A stretch of 64,000 bases of DNA from UBA4416 sp035439445 (lineage in GTDB: Bacteria; Bacteroidota; Bacteroidia; B-17B0; Aurantibacillaceae): the NCBI GenBank assembly GCA_035439445.1, contig DAORKG010000011.1, positions 1-64,000 on the forward strand, given 5' to 3'. Shown one piece after another: positions 18,195 to 25,543 of this stretch (position 1 is the stretch's first letter; the number at the start of each line of letters is the position of its first letter). The translations under genes and the position numbers were made by a program. The notes under the pieces are model-generated. The model had not been told where the DNA came from. It ran no database searches and was given only the letters and a program-made list of their open reading frames with translations.

Positions 18195-19064
18195 TTATAA
18201 ATGTTTTTCTAAATCTTTTAATTCTTGAACCTTTTCAGCGTATCCCATCTTATCAAACGAATAAATTAAATTATTTATAATTCTTTTGATAATATCTAAG
18301 TTGGAACAAGGTAAATAGTATTTTGTTTCAGGCTCCACATTTAATTGTTTGATAAAAGCATCAACGTCTCCTTGATTAAATATCAAACCTTTACTGAATG
18401 GGTTCACATAAAATAAAATGTTATCCGATAACGTTTTATGTGAAGGATCAAATAAATTCGTAAAATCGTTTACATAAGCCAAAACAAAGTGTTGAGGCAA
18501 ATTAACTCCATAAATAGGAATTCCAAGTTCTTTACAAACTAAAGCGTAAATAACGCTTAACATTACAGGATTTCCCTTTTTAGTTTCAAGAACAACATTA
18601 ATAAAAGAGTTTTGAGGAGCATGATAGTTTGTAATGTTTCCACCAAACTGATGCACTTCAAACATAATATGATTAATGATTTTAACTTTTTCAATAGCAG
18701 TTAAATCATCGTGTAACTCTAACCAAACGTCTTGTTTTATCTGATGAAGTTGTTTTTTTAGTTTGTTCTCGTCTAAATCAGGATATTGATAACGAGCAAT
18801 AATAGCACAACCTTTAAATAAATCGTCTTGCTCATGTTCTGCCCAATGTTTTAGGGCATTTTGTAATGCTTTAAATTGAATTGTATGAATAATCCCTTCG
18901 ATACGCTTTTGCATTAAGGCATCAAAGCTATTTTCCCAAGCAGTTTCTAAATGTGGAATTGCCGGAGGACCCAAAATAATAAATCTATTTTTCACCTCAG
19001 AATAAATCCCATCATCCGGGTCATCTAATAGAGTAATTAAAGCAATTACTTCTTTTAGGTTCAT
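18195..19064 (-). CDS. SirB1 family protein with transglutaminase-like domain
   Basis: About 289 residues from the ATG at 19064 (MNLKEVIALITLL). Upstream ATGs at 19085 and 19094 are possible, but a -7 box lies at 19092-19099, favouring the inner start. Residues 90-260 match the SirB1/YchA group: INHIMFEVHQFGGN, then KKGNPVMLSVIYALVCKELGI and LPQHFVLAYV, equivalent to the Ser/His positions of transglutaminase-like folds in which the cysteine is usually replaced. The N-terminus is helical and HEAT-like (ILGPPAIPHLETAW). Members often lie near translation or release-factor genes. No enzyme activity is established. Confidence 0.8.
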   Translation of the reverse strand: MNLKEVIALITLLDDPDDGIYSEVKNRFIILGPPAIPHLETAWENSFDALMQKRIEGIIHTIQFKALQNALKHWAEHEQDDLFKGCAIIARYQYPDLDENKLKKQLHQIKQDVWLELHDDLTAIEKVKIINHIMFEVHQFGGNITNYHAPQNSFINVVLETKKGNPVMLSVIYALVCKELGIPIYGVNLPQHFVLAYVNDFTNLFDPSHKTLSDNILFYVNPFSKGLIFNQGDVDAFIKQLNVEPETKYYLPCSNLDIIKRIINNLIYSFDKMGYAEKVQELKDLEKHL

Positions 19065-19091
19065 TTCGTTTTTCTTAGGTCTCATACAAAA

Positions 19092-19099
19092 CAAAAATA
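19092..19099 (-). promoter_or_regulatory. Candidate -7 box for the SirB1-like gene
   Basis: On the minus strand this reads TATTTTTG, an exact TAnnTTTG match, 27 bases before the ATG at 19064. No convincing -33 TTG lies at standard spacing. Its main value is in arguing against the two longer start choices, which would overlap or crowd it. Confidence 0.35.
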
Positions 19100-19147
19100 G
19101 CCCCGATATGGAGCCATTTTTAACCTAAGTTTTGTTTTTTTTAACAA

Positions 19148-20020
19148 TCAGGCTGTTAATCGTTGTAAACTTTCTTGTATTAATATCTCCACACTCTTGG
19201 CGTAATCGTTGGTAAACTCCTTACGGACGCGGTTTGCGATAATAACACAAGCTGTTAAACAATTGTGGTTTAATAACTTTCCTAAACCATAAAGCGCAGA
19301 AGTCTCCATTTCGAAATTGGTAATTCTGTGCTCCCCTAATCTAAAATCAGTTAAAAGTTCATTTAAATTGGGCATAGCCGATTTTAAACGAATTTGACGT
19401 CCCTGAGGACCATAAAATCCCGGAGCAGTAGCTGTAATTCCTATATGTGTACCCTCTTTAAACTTAGAAATTAACTTATCTGATGCCTTTACGCAGTATG
19501 GATAAGGTAAATTAGGCAACCAGCCGGTATGCTTTATAAATGCCTCGCTAATTTCTTTTTCCCCTACACTTTCCCAGTTATTATAAAAATTCAATAATCC
19601 ATCTAAACCTAAACCATGTGAACTTACCACAATACCATTTACCGGGATATCTGCCTGCAAAGCGCCGCTGGTTCCTAAACGAACTATATTTAATGAACGA
19701 AGAATAGGATTTAGCTCTCTGGTCTCTGGATTGATATTAACAGCCGCATCCAATTCATTCACCACAATATCAATATTATCGGTTCCAATACCGGTTGATA
19801 AAACCGTTACACGTTTACCATTAAATATTCCAGTATGAGTTACAAACTCTCTGTGGTCTGTTTTAAATTCAATTTTACTGAAGAATTTTGAAATTTGTGC
19901 TACTCGGTGTTGGTCGCCAACCACAATTACATCATCTGCAATATCTTCTGCTTTTAAGTTAATATGATATACTCTGTTATCCTTGGTTAGGATTAATTCT
20001 GTTTCGGGAAATTGAGACAT
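19148..20020 (-). CDS. Nucleoside phosphorylase (uridine/purine phosphorylase family)
   Basis: A 290-residue cytoplasmic enzyme of the PNP/UDP phosphorylase fold, which splits nucleosides with phosphate into free base and ribose-1-phosphate. Visible family features: DDVIVVGDQHRVAQI (phosphate-binding loop region), STGIGTDNIDIVVNEL, RLGTSGALQADI, and the ribose-binding NFEMETSALYGL near residue 235. The length suits the uridine phosphorylase-like branch seen in Bacteroidota, but base preference cannot be read from the sequence. It follows the dgkA-like gene by 32 bases on the same strand. Confidence 0.88.
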   Translation of the reverse strand: MSQFPETELILTKDNRVYHINLKAEDIADDVIVVGDQHRVAQISKFFSKIEFKTDHREFVTHTGIFNGKRVTVLSTGIGTDNIDIVVNELDAAVNINPETRELNPILRSLNIVRLGTSGALQADIPVNGIVVSSHGLGLDGLLNFYNNWESVGEKEISEAFIKHTGWLPNLPYPYCVKASDKLISKFKEGTHIGITATAPGFYGPQGRQIRLKSAMPNLNELLTDFRLGEHRITNFEMETSALYGLGKLLNHNCLTACVIIANRVRKEFTNDYAKSVEILIQESLQRLTA

Positions 20021-20052
20021 ATATAAAGTTTTTAGTTTAAAGAGTTTAGTTT

Positions 20053-20415
20053 TTAGTTATATCCAAGTAAAACTAAAATATATTTACCAAATATCATAAT
20101 CCCAATGAGTGCAGTAATAATTGAAAAAATCAAAACAGCACCTGCTGCTAAATCCTTAATTTTTCCTGCCACAGGATGGTGATTGGGTTCAACTAAATCA
20201 ACAAACGCTTCAAGAGCTGTATTTAGTATTTCTAGAGCTAAAACAAGCCCTATGCAAATTAAAATAATGCACCACTCCGTAACATTAATTTTTAAAATAA
20301 AACCAAATGCAATAGCCAAAATAGCACAACACACATGCACTTTCATATTGCGCTGTTGAAGACTTAGTTTTATGCCGTTAAAAGCGTATGTAAATGATTT
20401 TAAAAAGGAATTCAT
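20053..20415 (-). CDS. dgkA: Diacylglycerol kinase / undecaprenol kinase family protein
   Basis: A 120-residue membrane protein with three hydrophobic helices. The DgkA signature is complete: LALEILNTALEAFVDLVEP followed by HPVAGKIKDLAAGAVLI, containing the conserved Glu, Asn and Asp residues of the active site. Small DgkA proteins phosphorylate diacylglycerol or undecaprenol in the inner membrane. The substrate is not predictable here, and in Gram-positive relatives it is undecaprenol. Its own promoter (20433-20462) lies in the short gap behind the DUF1361 gene. Confidence 0.9.
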   Translation of the reverse strand: MNSFLKSFTYAFNGIKLSLQQRNMKVHVCCAILAIAFGFILKINVTEWCIILICIGLVLALEILNTALEAFVDLVEPNHHPVAGKIKDLAAGAVLIFSIITALIGIMIFGKYILVLLGYN

Positions 20416-20432
20416 AAAGCATTAATTGAGAT

Positions 20433-20462
20433 TAAAGATAACCAAAAACAATCGATTTCAAA
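20433..20462 (-). promoter_or_regulatory. Promoter of the dgkA-like gene
   Basis: On the minus strand TTTG (20462-20459) is followed after 18 bases by TATCTTTA (20440-20433), a 7/8 match to the TAnnTTTG -7 consensus. The ATG at 20415 is 17 bases further on. Spacing fits the Bacteroidota primary-sigma promoter. Confidence 0.5.
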
Positions 20463-20470
20463 TTTAGGAA

Positions 20471-21097
20471 TTAGGCTTTTTCATTTTGATTCAGGCACAT
20501 AGTGATGTAATACATAAACCACATAAACACACCAAAAATGAGTGTAAAGCCAATAGTATCTTTTTCTAACAAAACATCAAAACTCTGACGCATTAATCGG
20601 AAAGGATGATTAACTACATTCCAACTATTAAAACGCAAGTACCTTCCCAAATACAAACCAAAAGCAATTAACCAAAAAATCACAGGGGTTATTAATGTAA
20701 ATAACATGGGACTAACATACGTTTTTAAAATCGATAACATGTCTTTTAAGGATTTCAAAAAAACAAGCATGCCTATTAAAGCAAAGGATAATACCAAGAC
20801 CAAATCAAACCATAATGGCAAATACAGACGTGGCTTCAAATGAAACAGATCCGTTAAAATATAAGGCGAATTAGGAATAAATAATAACCAAGTTCCTAAT
20901 AAAGGGATATTTTTCAATTGCAGCGTTTCTTTTTGTTTTAAATAATCACTTATCCACCAAGGAATTAGTGCCAAAAATAAATTCCATGCTAAGAAAATAT
21001 AACTTAAGCCATCGCTTTTAATAATACGATAGGTTAATAATGTAACACTAAATAGTGTAAACGAATACACAAGTTGTTTGAAGGTTGGTTTTATCAT
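20471..21097 (-). CDS. DUF1361 domain-containing membrane protein
   Basis: A protein of 208 residues from the ATG at 21097 (MIKPTFKQLVYSF). An in-frame ATG at 21130 would add 11 residues, but it abuts a dispersed repeat starting at 21131, so the inner start is preferred. There are six or seven membrane helices. DUF1361 signatures are the loop WLLFIPNSPYILTDLFHL and LRFNSWNVVNHP. The family is uncharacterised and common in Bacteroidota and cyanobacteria. The neighbour upstream, DUF4173, is also a polytopic membrane protein. Confidence 0.82.
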   Translation of the reverse strand: MIKPTFKQLVYSFTLFSVTLLTYRIIKSDGLSYIFLAWNLFLALIPWWISDYLKQKETLQLKNIPLLGTWLLFIPNSPYILTDLFHLKPRLYLPLWFDLVLVLSFALIGMLVFLKSLKDMLSILKTYVSPMLFTLITPVIFWLIAFGLYLGRYLRFNSWNVVNHPFRLMRQSFDVLLEKDTIGFTLIFGVFMWFMYYITMCLNQNEKA

Positions 21098-21130
21098 GTT
21101 TTTTGTTTTAAAATGTATTATTCTTCTCAT

Positions 21131-21222
21131 GTCATTTCGAGCTCCTGCCTCGTCGGCAGACAGGAAGTCGAGAACTAGACCAAATGATTTAAATTATGCA
21201 TCTCGACTATGCTCGATGTGAC
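21131..21222. repeat. REP-like palindromic repeat, TTCGAG family, copy 1
   Basis: Outer arms GTCATTTCGAGC (21131-21142) and GCTCGATGTGAC (21211-21222) are imperfect inverted repeats. The inner arms carry GTCGAGA and TCTCGAC. It fills the gap between the DUF4173 and DUF1361 genes. Related copies are at 26079, 41451, 45323 and 51863. Confidence 0.7.
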
Positions 21223-21231
21223 AATGGTTAT

Positions 21232-22701
21232 CTAATAAATACTCTCTACAATTTCCTTATCTCTTAAATCAAAGCTTCGCCAATCATTGGTATAGTCACT
21301 TAAATAATGTGTGATTTTTTGATTTAATAATTGAGTATAGGTTTCAGAGTAATAACGCTCTCTGTAAAAACTACTCGTATAATTTTTCAGTTTAGAATTA
21401 AACAAATTAAATTCAGGCTTTTTGGTTATTGCAATTAACTCCGGGATATTAGCATCTGACAAAGAAAACAAATAATAAAAATCAACTTGAACTAAAGATT
21501 TGTTTTGAATGTTGTAGTTGGTAATTAATTTATCCCAATTAACTAGTCCACTCAACACCAATACTGTAAACCAAGCTGCCACATTGGTTCTGATTAAATA
21601 CCAGTTGGATTGCTTTTTATAAATTTTCCAAAACATGATTAATAAACCAAACACTGCCAATACTAACCATACATAAACACCAATACGTTTGTAAGTGAAA
21701 TTATAATCATGAATATAAATTTGATTTCTAAAGGCTGTAGAAGACAACATCACTACATTTTGAAAAATCCATAAATACACGAAGGCCGACAGTACTTTGT
21801 TATTTTTAACTGCTGTAAATTCTTTTCTGTATAAAAACATGATTAAACTGGTAGCAATTATTATCGATAAAATAATAACCCCTACTCCATTATGCACAAA
21901 ATCTGAATGGGTAACACCTTTTGGCAAACCTCCATTAAAGTATAATGTTTGAATATCACCAATGTTTAAAACCAATAACATGACATTTAATAAAATAAAC
22001 AATAACATCCCTGCATAACGCTCTGTTTCAAATTGCTTAATGGTTTGCTCTTTTTGTTCGAAAGAGGAATTTGTTAATGGCAAATTGTTTTCCCAGTTTT
22101 CAATTGGTTTTATAGTGCGGTGATACAAGAAAGCATACGTTAATATAAAACCACCAATAGTAAAGAAAATCCAACCTACACTAATAAAATCCAAATTAAT
22201 CCATTTGGTGTTTTCGGCAAATAAAGGGTTGGAGTTTTTATACATGGAGAAAAACAACACACTTAAAACAAGTACAATAATAGTAGCTAGGGTTTTGTAG
22301 CCTTTTTTAGTATTCTCTCCTTCTGTTTTTGGTTGATATCGCTTAATGGAATCGATGATGATATACACCACACAAGACAAAACCGAATAACAACTAAATG
22401 CAAAAGAAAACAAGCTGCTTGTTGCCACATTAAACGATACTGCTGATAATAGCAGTAAGCTGAAAATATTTCCAATGATACTTAGTGCACTTGAGTGCAC
22501 AAATACAGCAACAGAACTCAGCACACATAAAACCGCACTCCAAATCCATTTGTTATAAGTAAGCAGTTTCTTGTTTTTAATCACCAAAATGGCAAGTAAA
22601 ACCATATTAAAAATCAGAAAATTAATTCCTGCATTTTGCTGGTAAAATAAAAAGCTATACGCTCCTGTGGCTGATAGCAATAGATAATCATTTGTTTTCA
22701 T
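21232..22701 (-). CDS. DUF4173 (DUF4153-like) polytopic membrane protein
   Basis: A protein of 489 residues from the ATG at 22701 (MKTNDYLLLSATG). The longer frame back to 22764 would translate the repeat at 22734-22794 (giving SAKICGICGRK), so that extension is rejected. There are about twelve to thirteen hydrophobic helices. DUF4173 signatures: GDIQTLYFNGGLPKG, SDFVHNGVGVIILS, LVNWDKLITNYNI, and LRDKEI at the end. The family has no known activity. It often lies near small winged-helix regulators in Bacteroidota, as it does here, a few genes downstream of one. Confidence 0.85.
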   Translation of the reverse strand: MKTNDYLLLSATGAYSFLFYQQNAGINFLIFNMVLLAILVIKNKKLLTYNKWIWSAVLCVLSSVAVFVHSSALSIIGNIFSLLLLSAVSFNVATSSLFSFAFSCYSVLSCVVYIIIDSIKRYQPKTEGENTKKGYKTLATIIVLVLSVLFFSMYKNSNPLFAENTKWINLDFISVGWIFFTIGGFILTYAFLYHRTIKPIENWENNLPLTNSSFEQKEQTIKQFETERYAGMLLFILLNVMLLVLNIGDIQTLYFNGGLPKGVTHSDFVHNGVGVIILSIIIATSLIMFLYRKEFTAVKNNKVLSAFVYLWIFQNVVMLSSTAFRNQIYIHDYNFTYKRIGVYVWLVLAVFGLLIMFWKIYKKQSNWYLIRTNVAAWFTVLVLSGLVNWDKLITNYNIQNKSLVQVDFYYLFSLSDANIPELIAITKKPEFNLFNSKLKNYTSSFYRERYYSETYTQLLNQKITHYLSDYTNDWRSFDLRDKEIVESIY

Positions 22702-22733
22702 GGTTGTTATTTTTAAAGTATTTATAATTTTTC

Positions 22734-22794
22734 TCCCGCAGATACCGCAGATTTTCGCTGACACTGTTCTGCGTTATCTGTGAGATCTGCGGGA
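22734..22794. repeat. CGCAGAT-family palindromic repeat, copy 1
   Basis: Sixty-one bases with ends TCCCGCAGAT and ATCTGCGGGA and internal CGCAGAT and ATCTGTG words, forming an imperfect hairpin. It lies between the COQ4-like gene and the DUF4173 start. The same element, in the same orientation, recurs at 23332 and 23878. Confidence 0.85.
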
Positions 22795-22801
22795 ACCTTA
22801 T

Positions 22802-23308
22802 TTAAGAATGGAACAATGAAGCCTTTATACTCGACACATCATCATATAACAAAGCCTTGTAATTTAATTTAGTAATATCCTTGCAGCGCTTTCCTCGTTC
22901 GTAAGCCTCTTTAAGGTATTTCCATTCGGTGGGAAGTAAACACCAAGCTCCAATTCGTGTGCTAAACGAAGCGAATGATTTTTTTCCATTACCATGCAAG
23001 AAAAATTGCAAGGCCACTTCATCTTTAAAACTAATGGAGTAACCTAATAACACATGCTGTATATCATGGTACTCAGCGCCCTTCAAAATCTCAACATCAT
23101 GTTCTTTCAAAAAATCTCCTAGTGCTTTACCTAAAGTACCTTGAGGAAATTTCAATAATTGCTCCGTACTTAAATCCCAGTTTTTGTCGTTAGTGCCATA
23201 ATTAAACACCATTGGTCCTATCATCCCTGCTACCCAGGATGATGTTTTAACATGTAACCACATCGCATAATCGATGATGCTTTTGGGTTGTTTATAGTTT
23301 GTTTTCAT
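22802..23308 (-). CDS. COQ4-like protein, paralogue A
   Basis: A 168-residue soluble protein. It carries the exact COQ4 metal-ligand motif HDxxHx11E: H81-D82-I-Q-H85 and E97 in YHDIQHVLLGYSISFKDE, then QFFLHGNGKKSF. In eukaryotes and proteobacteria COQ4 is a zinc protein of ubiquinone synthesis. No ubiquinone gene lies nearby and Bacteroidota normally use menaquinone, so another lipid-binding or processing role is more likely (inference). A second copy is encoded two genes upstream (23943-24437). Repeats of one family flank it on both sides. Confidence 0.8.
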   Translation of the reverse strand: MKTNYKQPKSIIDYAMWLHVKTSSWVAGMIGPMVFNYGTNDKNWDLSTEQLLKFPQGTLGKALGDFLKEHDVEILKGAEYHDIQHVLLGYSISFKDEVALQFFLHGNGKKSFASFSTRIGAWCLLPTEWKYLKEAYERGKRCKDITKLNYKALLYDDVSSIKASLFHS

Positions 23309-23331
23309 TTTATATATTTTTATTTATTGTT

Positions 23332-23393
23332 GCCCGCGGATTCCGCTGATGTTCGCTAATTTTTAATCTGTGTTATCTGCGAGATTTGCGGGA
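23332..23393. repeat. CGCAGAT-family palindromic repeat, copy 2
   Basis: Sixty-two bases with ends GCCCGCGGAT and ATTTGCGGGA, sharing TCTGYGTTATCTGYGAGAT with copies 1 and 3. Half of it lies inside the downstream end of the gene at 23363-23857 and encodes that protein's last nine residues and stop. Confidence 0.85.
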
Positions 23394-23857
23394 AAATTAT
23401 TTTCTAATAATCCAATTTGATATTTGATATAGAGTAAAGGAATCACTCCAAACAAACCAAAACAACAATCAATGATTTGATGATAAAAAGGGATGTCTCG
23501 TATTGGTCCACAAATAAACGCTAATGGAAATACAGCAATACAAGCCACAATACCAACGTTGACAATAAATTTATTTCTCACGGGGTTTTGATACACGCCC
23601 ACAAAAAATAATCCGATAATGATGTGAGCAAATGCTAACCAATCGGTGCCGTATAATACAATTGATGGGGTTTCGTGTACCGACTGATAAACAGTTCTTA
23701 TCCAATCATGAAAAAATGAAGGAAATGAGTTAATATGCGCTAACATAAAATCAACTTCGGTAACTAATGGAAAAGCGGTGATACCACTTAAGGCTAAAAG
23801 AATAATAAATACAATAACGACTCTTCTGATGTTTGTGATGGATGTTGCTGTTTTCAT
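23363..23857 (-). CDS. Small four-helix membrane protein
   Basis: A 164-residue protein with four hydrophobic segments (about residues 12-32, 72-92, 100-120 and 128-148). Conserved-looking loops are YGTDWLAFAHIIIG and CGPIRDIPFYHQIIDCCFG. I do not recognise the family. It sits between two COQ4-like genes, probably in one operon. The last residues (PANLADNTD) are translated from a dispersed repeat, so the original C-terminus was probably around LLENNF and was altered by repeat insertion. Confidence 0.75.
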   Translation of the reverse strand: MKTATSITNIRRVVIVFIILLALSGITAFPLVTEVDFMLAHINSFPSFFHDWIRTVYQSVHETPSIVLYGTDWLAFAHIIIGLFFVGVYQNPVRNKFIVNVGIVACIAVFPLAFICGPIRDIPFYHQIIDCCFGLFGVIPLLYIKYQIGLLENNFPANLADNTD

Positions 23858-23877
23858 GGTTTCTATTTTTTAGGTTT

Positions 23878-23939
23878 TCCCGCTGATGTCGCTGATATTC
23901 GCGGATTTTTCATCTCTGTTATCTGCGAGATTTGCGGGA
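23878..23939. repeat. CGCAGAT-family palindromic repeat, copy 3
   Basis: Sixty-two bases, TCCCGCTGAT to ATTTGCGGGA, nearly identical to copy 2 over its right half (TTATCTGCGAGATTTGCGGG). It occupies almost the entire gap between the COQ4-like paralogue B stop (23943) and the next start (23857), ending just before that stop. Confidence 0.85.
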
Positions 23940-23942
23940 GAT

Positions 23943-24437
23943 TTATTTAGTGAATACTCTATTTTTTAATGTTTGCAAATCTTCGTTTAGTAAGGCTTTA
24001 AAATTCCAGTCGCGAATTGGTGTAGCTTGCTGCCCTTTTTGGTAAGCGGCTTTAAACTCTTGAAAATGATTAGGAAACAATATGCTTGTAATGATGCAAG
24101 TACCAACTGTGAAAAACGAAGGTTTACCATTGCCCCATAAAAAGAACTGCATGCAGGCTTCATCAATCACATTGGTTGAAAAACCAAATAAAACATGAAA
24201 TACATCATGACGCTCTGCTTTTGGAATAGGTTCAAATCGTTGGGATTTATAAAACTGTCCCAAGGTATTTCCTAAACTACCCGGTTCAAATTTTAAGAAA
24301 TCATCAGAACTTAAATTCCATGCCTCACGCTGTGCATTTAACTTGGCATGAATAGGAACGCCTTTTTCTAACAACCATAATACGGCTTTGCCTCTGTAGG
24401 AGTTTTCGGATTGATAATTGATTTCTATTTTTTTCAT
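23943..24437 (-). CDS. COQ4-like protein, paralogue B
   Basis: A 164-residue protein with the COQ4 motif HDxxHx11E at H77-D78-V-F-H81 and E93 (RHDVFHVLFGFSTNVIDE), followed by QFFLWGNGKPSFF. It is clearly homologous to paralogue A: both share FLKF/LLKF-xPGSLGxxLG, the metal motif, GNGKxSF and NxKALLxxDxxxxK. It is the first gene after an operator-like palindrome (24456-24472) and the regulator gene, so it probably heads the operon that runs to the DUF4173 gene. Substrate unknown. Confidence 0.8.
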   Translation of the reverse strand: MKKIEINYQSENSYRGKAVLWLLEKGVPIHAKLNAQREAWNLSSDDFLKFEPGSLGNTLGQFYKSQRFEPIPKAERHDVFHVLFGFSTNVIDEACMQFFLWGNGKPSFFTVGTCIITSILFPNHFQEFKAAYQKGQQATPIRDWNFKALLNEDLQTLKNRVFTK

Positions 24438-24455
24438 CTTGTTTTATTTAAAAGT

Positions 24456-24472
24456 ACTTTGAATTACAAAGT
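24456..24472. promoter_or_regulatory. Operator-like palindrome ACTTTG-N5-CAAAGT, site 2
   Basis: ACTTTG (24456-24461), AATTA, CAAAGT (24467-24472), 18 bases upstream of the COQ4-like paralogue B start. The right half also forms the minus-strand AAACTTTG, a 7/8 -7 box. The same palindrome with the same spacing lies at 25544-25560, on the other side of the regulator gene. Binding by that regulator is inferred. Confidence 0.6.
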
Positions 24473-24492
24473 TTAAATTCAAAAAAAAGGGG

Positions 24493-24789
24493 TTAACGTC
24501 CTTTCAATAATTTTTCAAGCGCATCTAAGTGATCGTTAAAAGCTTTCATTCCCACTTTAGTCACAGAATAAGTAGTTAAAGGTTTCTTTCCAACAAACTC
24601 CTTCTTTACATGAATGTAGCCTTCTTTTTCGAGAGCGTTGATGTGACTGGCTAAATTCCCATCCGTTAATTCTAATGTTTCTTTCATGGTACTAAAATCC
24701 ACACTATCGTTCACCATCAACACACTCATAATCCCTAAGCGGATACGATTTTCAAATGCTTTATTTAAATTATGTATATAACTCTTCAA
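24493..24789 (-). CDS. Winged-helix transcriptional regulator
   Basis: A 98-residue winged-helix DNA-binding protein of the small ArsR/MarR-like group. The N-terminal helix KAFENRIRLGIMSVLM is followed by the helix-turn-helix (FSTMKETLELTDGNLASHINALEKEGYI), in which DGNLASHINALEKEG is the recognition segment, and a wing KEFVGKKPLTTYSVTKVG. There are no extra sensor-domain residues. It lies downstream of a membrane protein gene whose promoter holds one ACTTTG-N5-CAAAGT palindrome, while a second site precedes the next operon. Autoregulation and control of the COQ4/DUF4173 operon is the simplest reading. Confidence 0.88.
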   Translation of the reverse strand: MKSYIHNLNKAFENRIRLGIMSVLMVNDSVDFSTMKETLELTDGNLASHINALEKEGYIHVKKEFVGKKPLTTYSVTKVGMKAFNDHLDALEKLLKGR

Positions 24790-24815
24790 TTCCTGTTTTA
24801 TTCTTTACTTGTGTT

Positions 24816-24900
24816 GATTACGAATTTGGTTACGAATGTACGAATCTGAGTTTGCTAAGTTCAGCGGTTCGATTCGTATATTCGTATTTATTTCGTAATC
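24816..24900. repeat. TACGAAT-type long inverted repeat
   Basis: The left arm (24816-24846, starting GATTACGAA and ending TACGAATC) pairs imperfectly over about 30 bases with the right arm (24871-24900, starting GATTCGTATATTCGTA and ending TTCGTAATC). It fills the gap between the membrane protein stop, which it touches at 24899, and the regulator start at 24789. It may act as an mRNA hairpin between the two genes. Confidence 0.7.
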
Positions 24901-25534
24901 ACCCCTTCCTTTCGTACTTATACCACATGGTTGCTCCGTATACAATATGCAACACCCCAAAACCAAATGCCCAATACAATAAACCGTTTCCTAAATTAAA
25001 GGCGTTAATTAAACCTAGCACCACTTCACAAATACCAAAGTAGCGAATATCATCATACGTATATTTACTGGCATTAATTAAAGCTAAACCATAAAACAAT
25101 AACATCGCTGGTGCAATATATACAATAGCGCCATGATATAATAAAGCCAAACAAAACACACCACCCGCTACTAAAGGAATAGCTAAATTTATTAATACTC
25201 TTATAGCTGTATGATCAAATAAACTGTGACCATCTTTTTTTGCTTTGCGATTTGAGAAAAAATATGCTGTTGAAATAGACAATGCCAAAACAACCGCTGC
25301 TATTAAAATAAAGTTTAAATAAATTTCATTTCTATTCAAAGCGCCTTCCCCTCCCCTCATCCATGTATTGTAAAGAGTATTTAAATACAGGTAAGCTACC
25401 ACGGCTCCGCCTAAAGCAAATATCCCTGCAAATACACCCGATAAACCACTGAGCGATAAAAAGCGAGTTGACTTCTTCATCATTTGGCGAATATCCTGTA
25501 TTGCCTCTAGGTGTTCTAAGTTTTCTTTTGTCAT
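24899..25534 (-). CDS. Membrane protein of unknown function upstream of the regulator
   Basis: A 211-residue protein. A hydrophilic N-terminus (KENLEHLEAIQDIRQMMKKS) is followed by about six hydrophobic helices. The KxxxFLSLSGLSGVFAGIFALxGA segment is typical of Bacteroidota proteins encoded next to small winged-helix regulators. I know no function. The promoter (TTG-N19-TAACTTTG) carries an operator-like palindrome, and the regulator gene follows, which suggests a regulator/membrane-protein unit. Confidence 0.75.
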   Translation of the reverse strand: MTKENLEHLEAIQDIRQMMKKSTRFLSLSGLSGVFAGIFALGGAVVAYLYLNTLYNTWMRGGEGALNRNEIYLNFILIAAVVLALSISTAYFFSNRKAKKDGHSLFDHTAIRVLINLAIPLVAGGVFCLALLYHGAIVYIAPAMLLFYGLALINASKYTYDDIRYFGICEVVLGLINAFNLGNGLLYWAFGFGVLHIVYGATMWYKYERKG

Positions 25535-25543
25535 ATTAAAAGC

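Noticed and set aside
21131..23939. Clustered palindromes as a possible CRISPR array
   Set aside because: Repeat spacing is about 550-600 bases with genes between, and there are no cas genes or uniform spacers.
22802..24437. COQ4-like pair as ubiquinone-synthesis genes
   Set aside because: No other ubiquinone gene is nearby and the phylum normally uses menaquinone. Only family membership is claimed.
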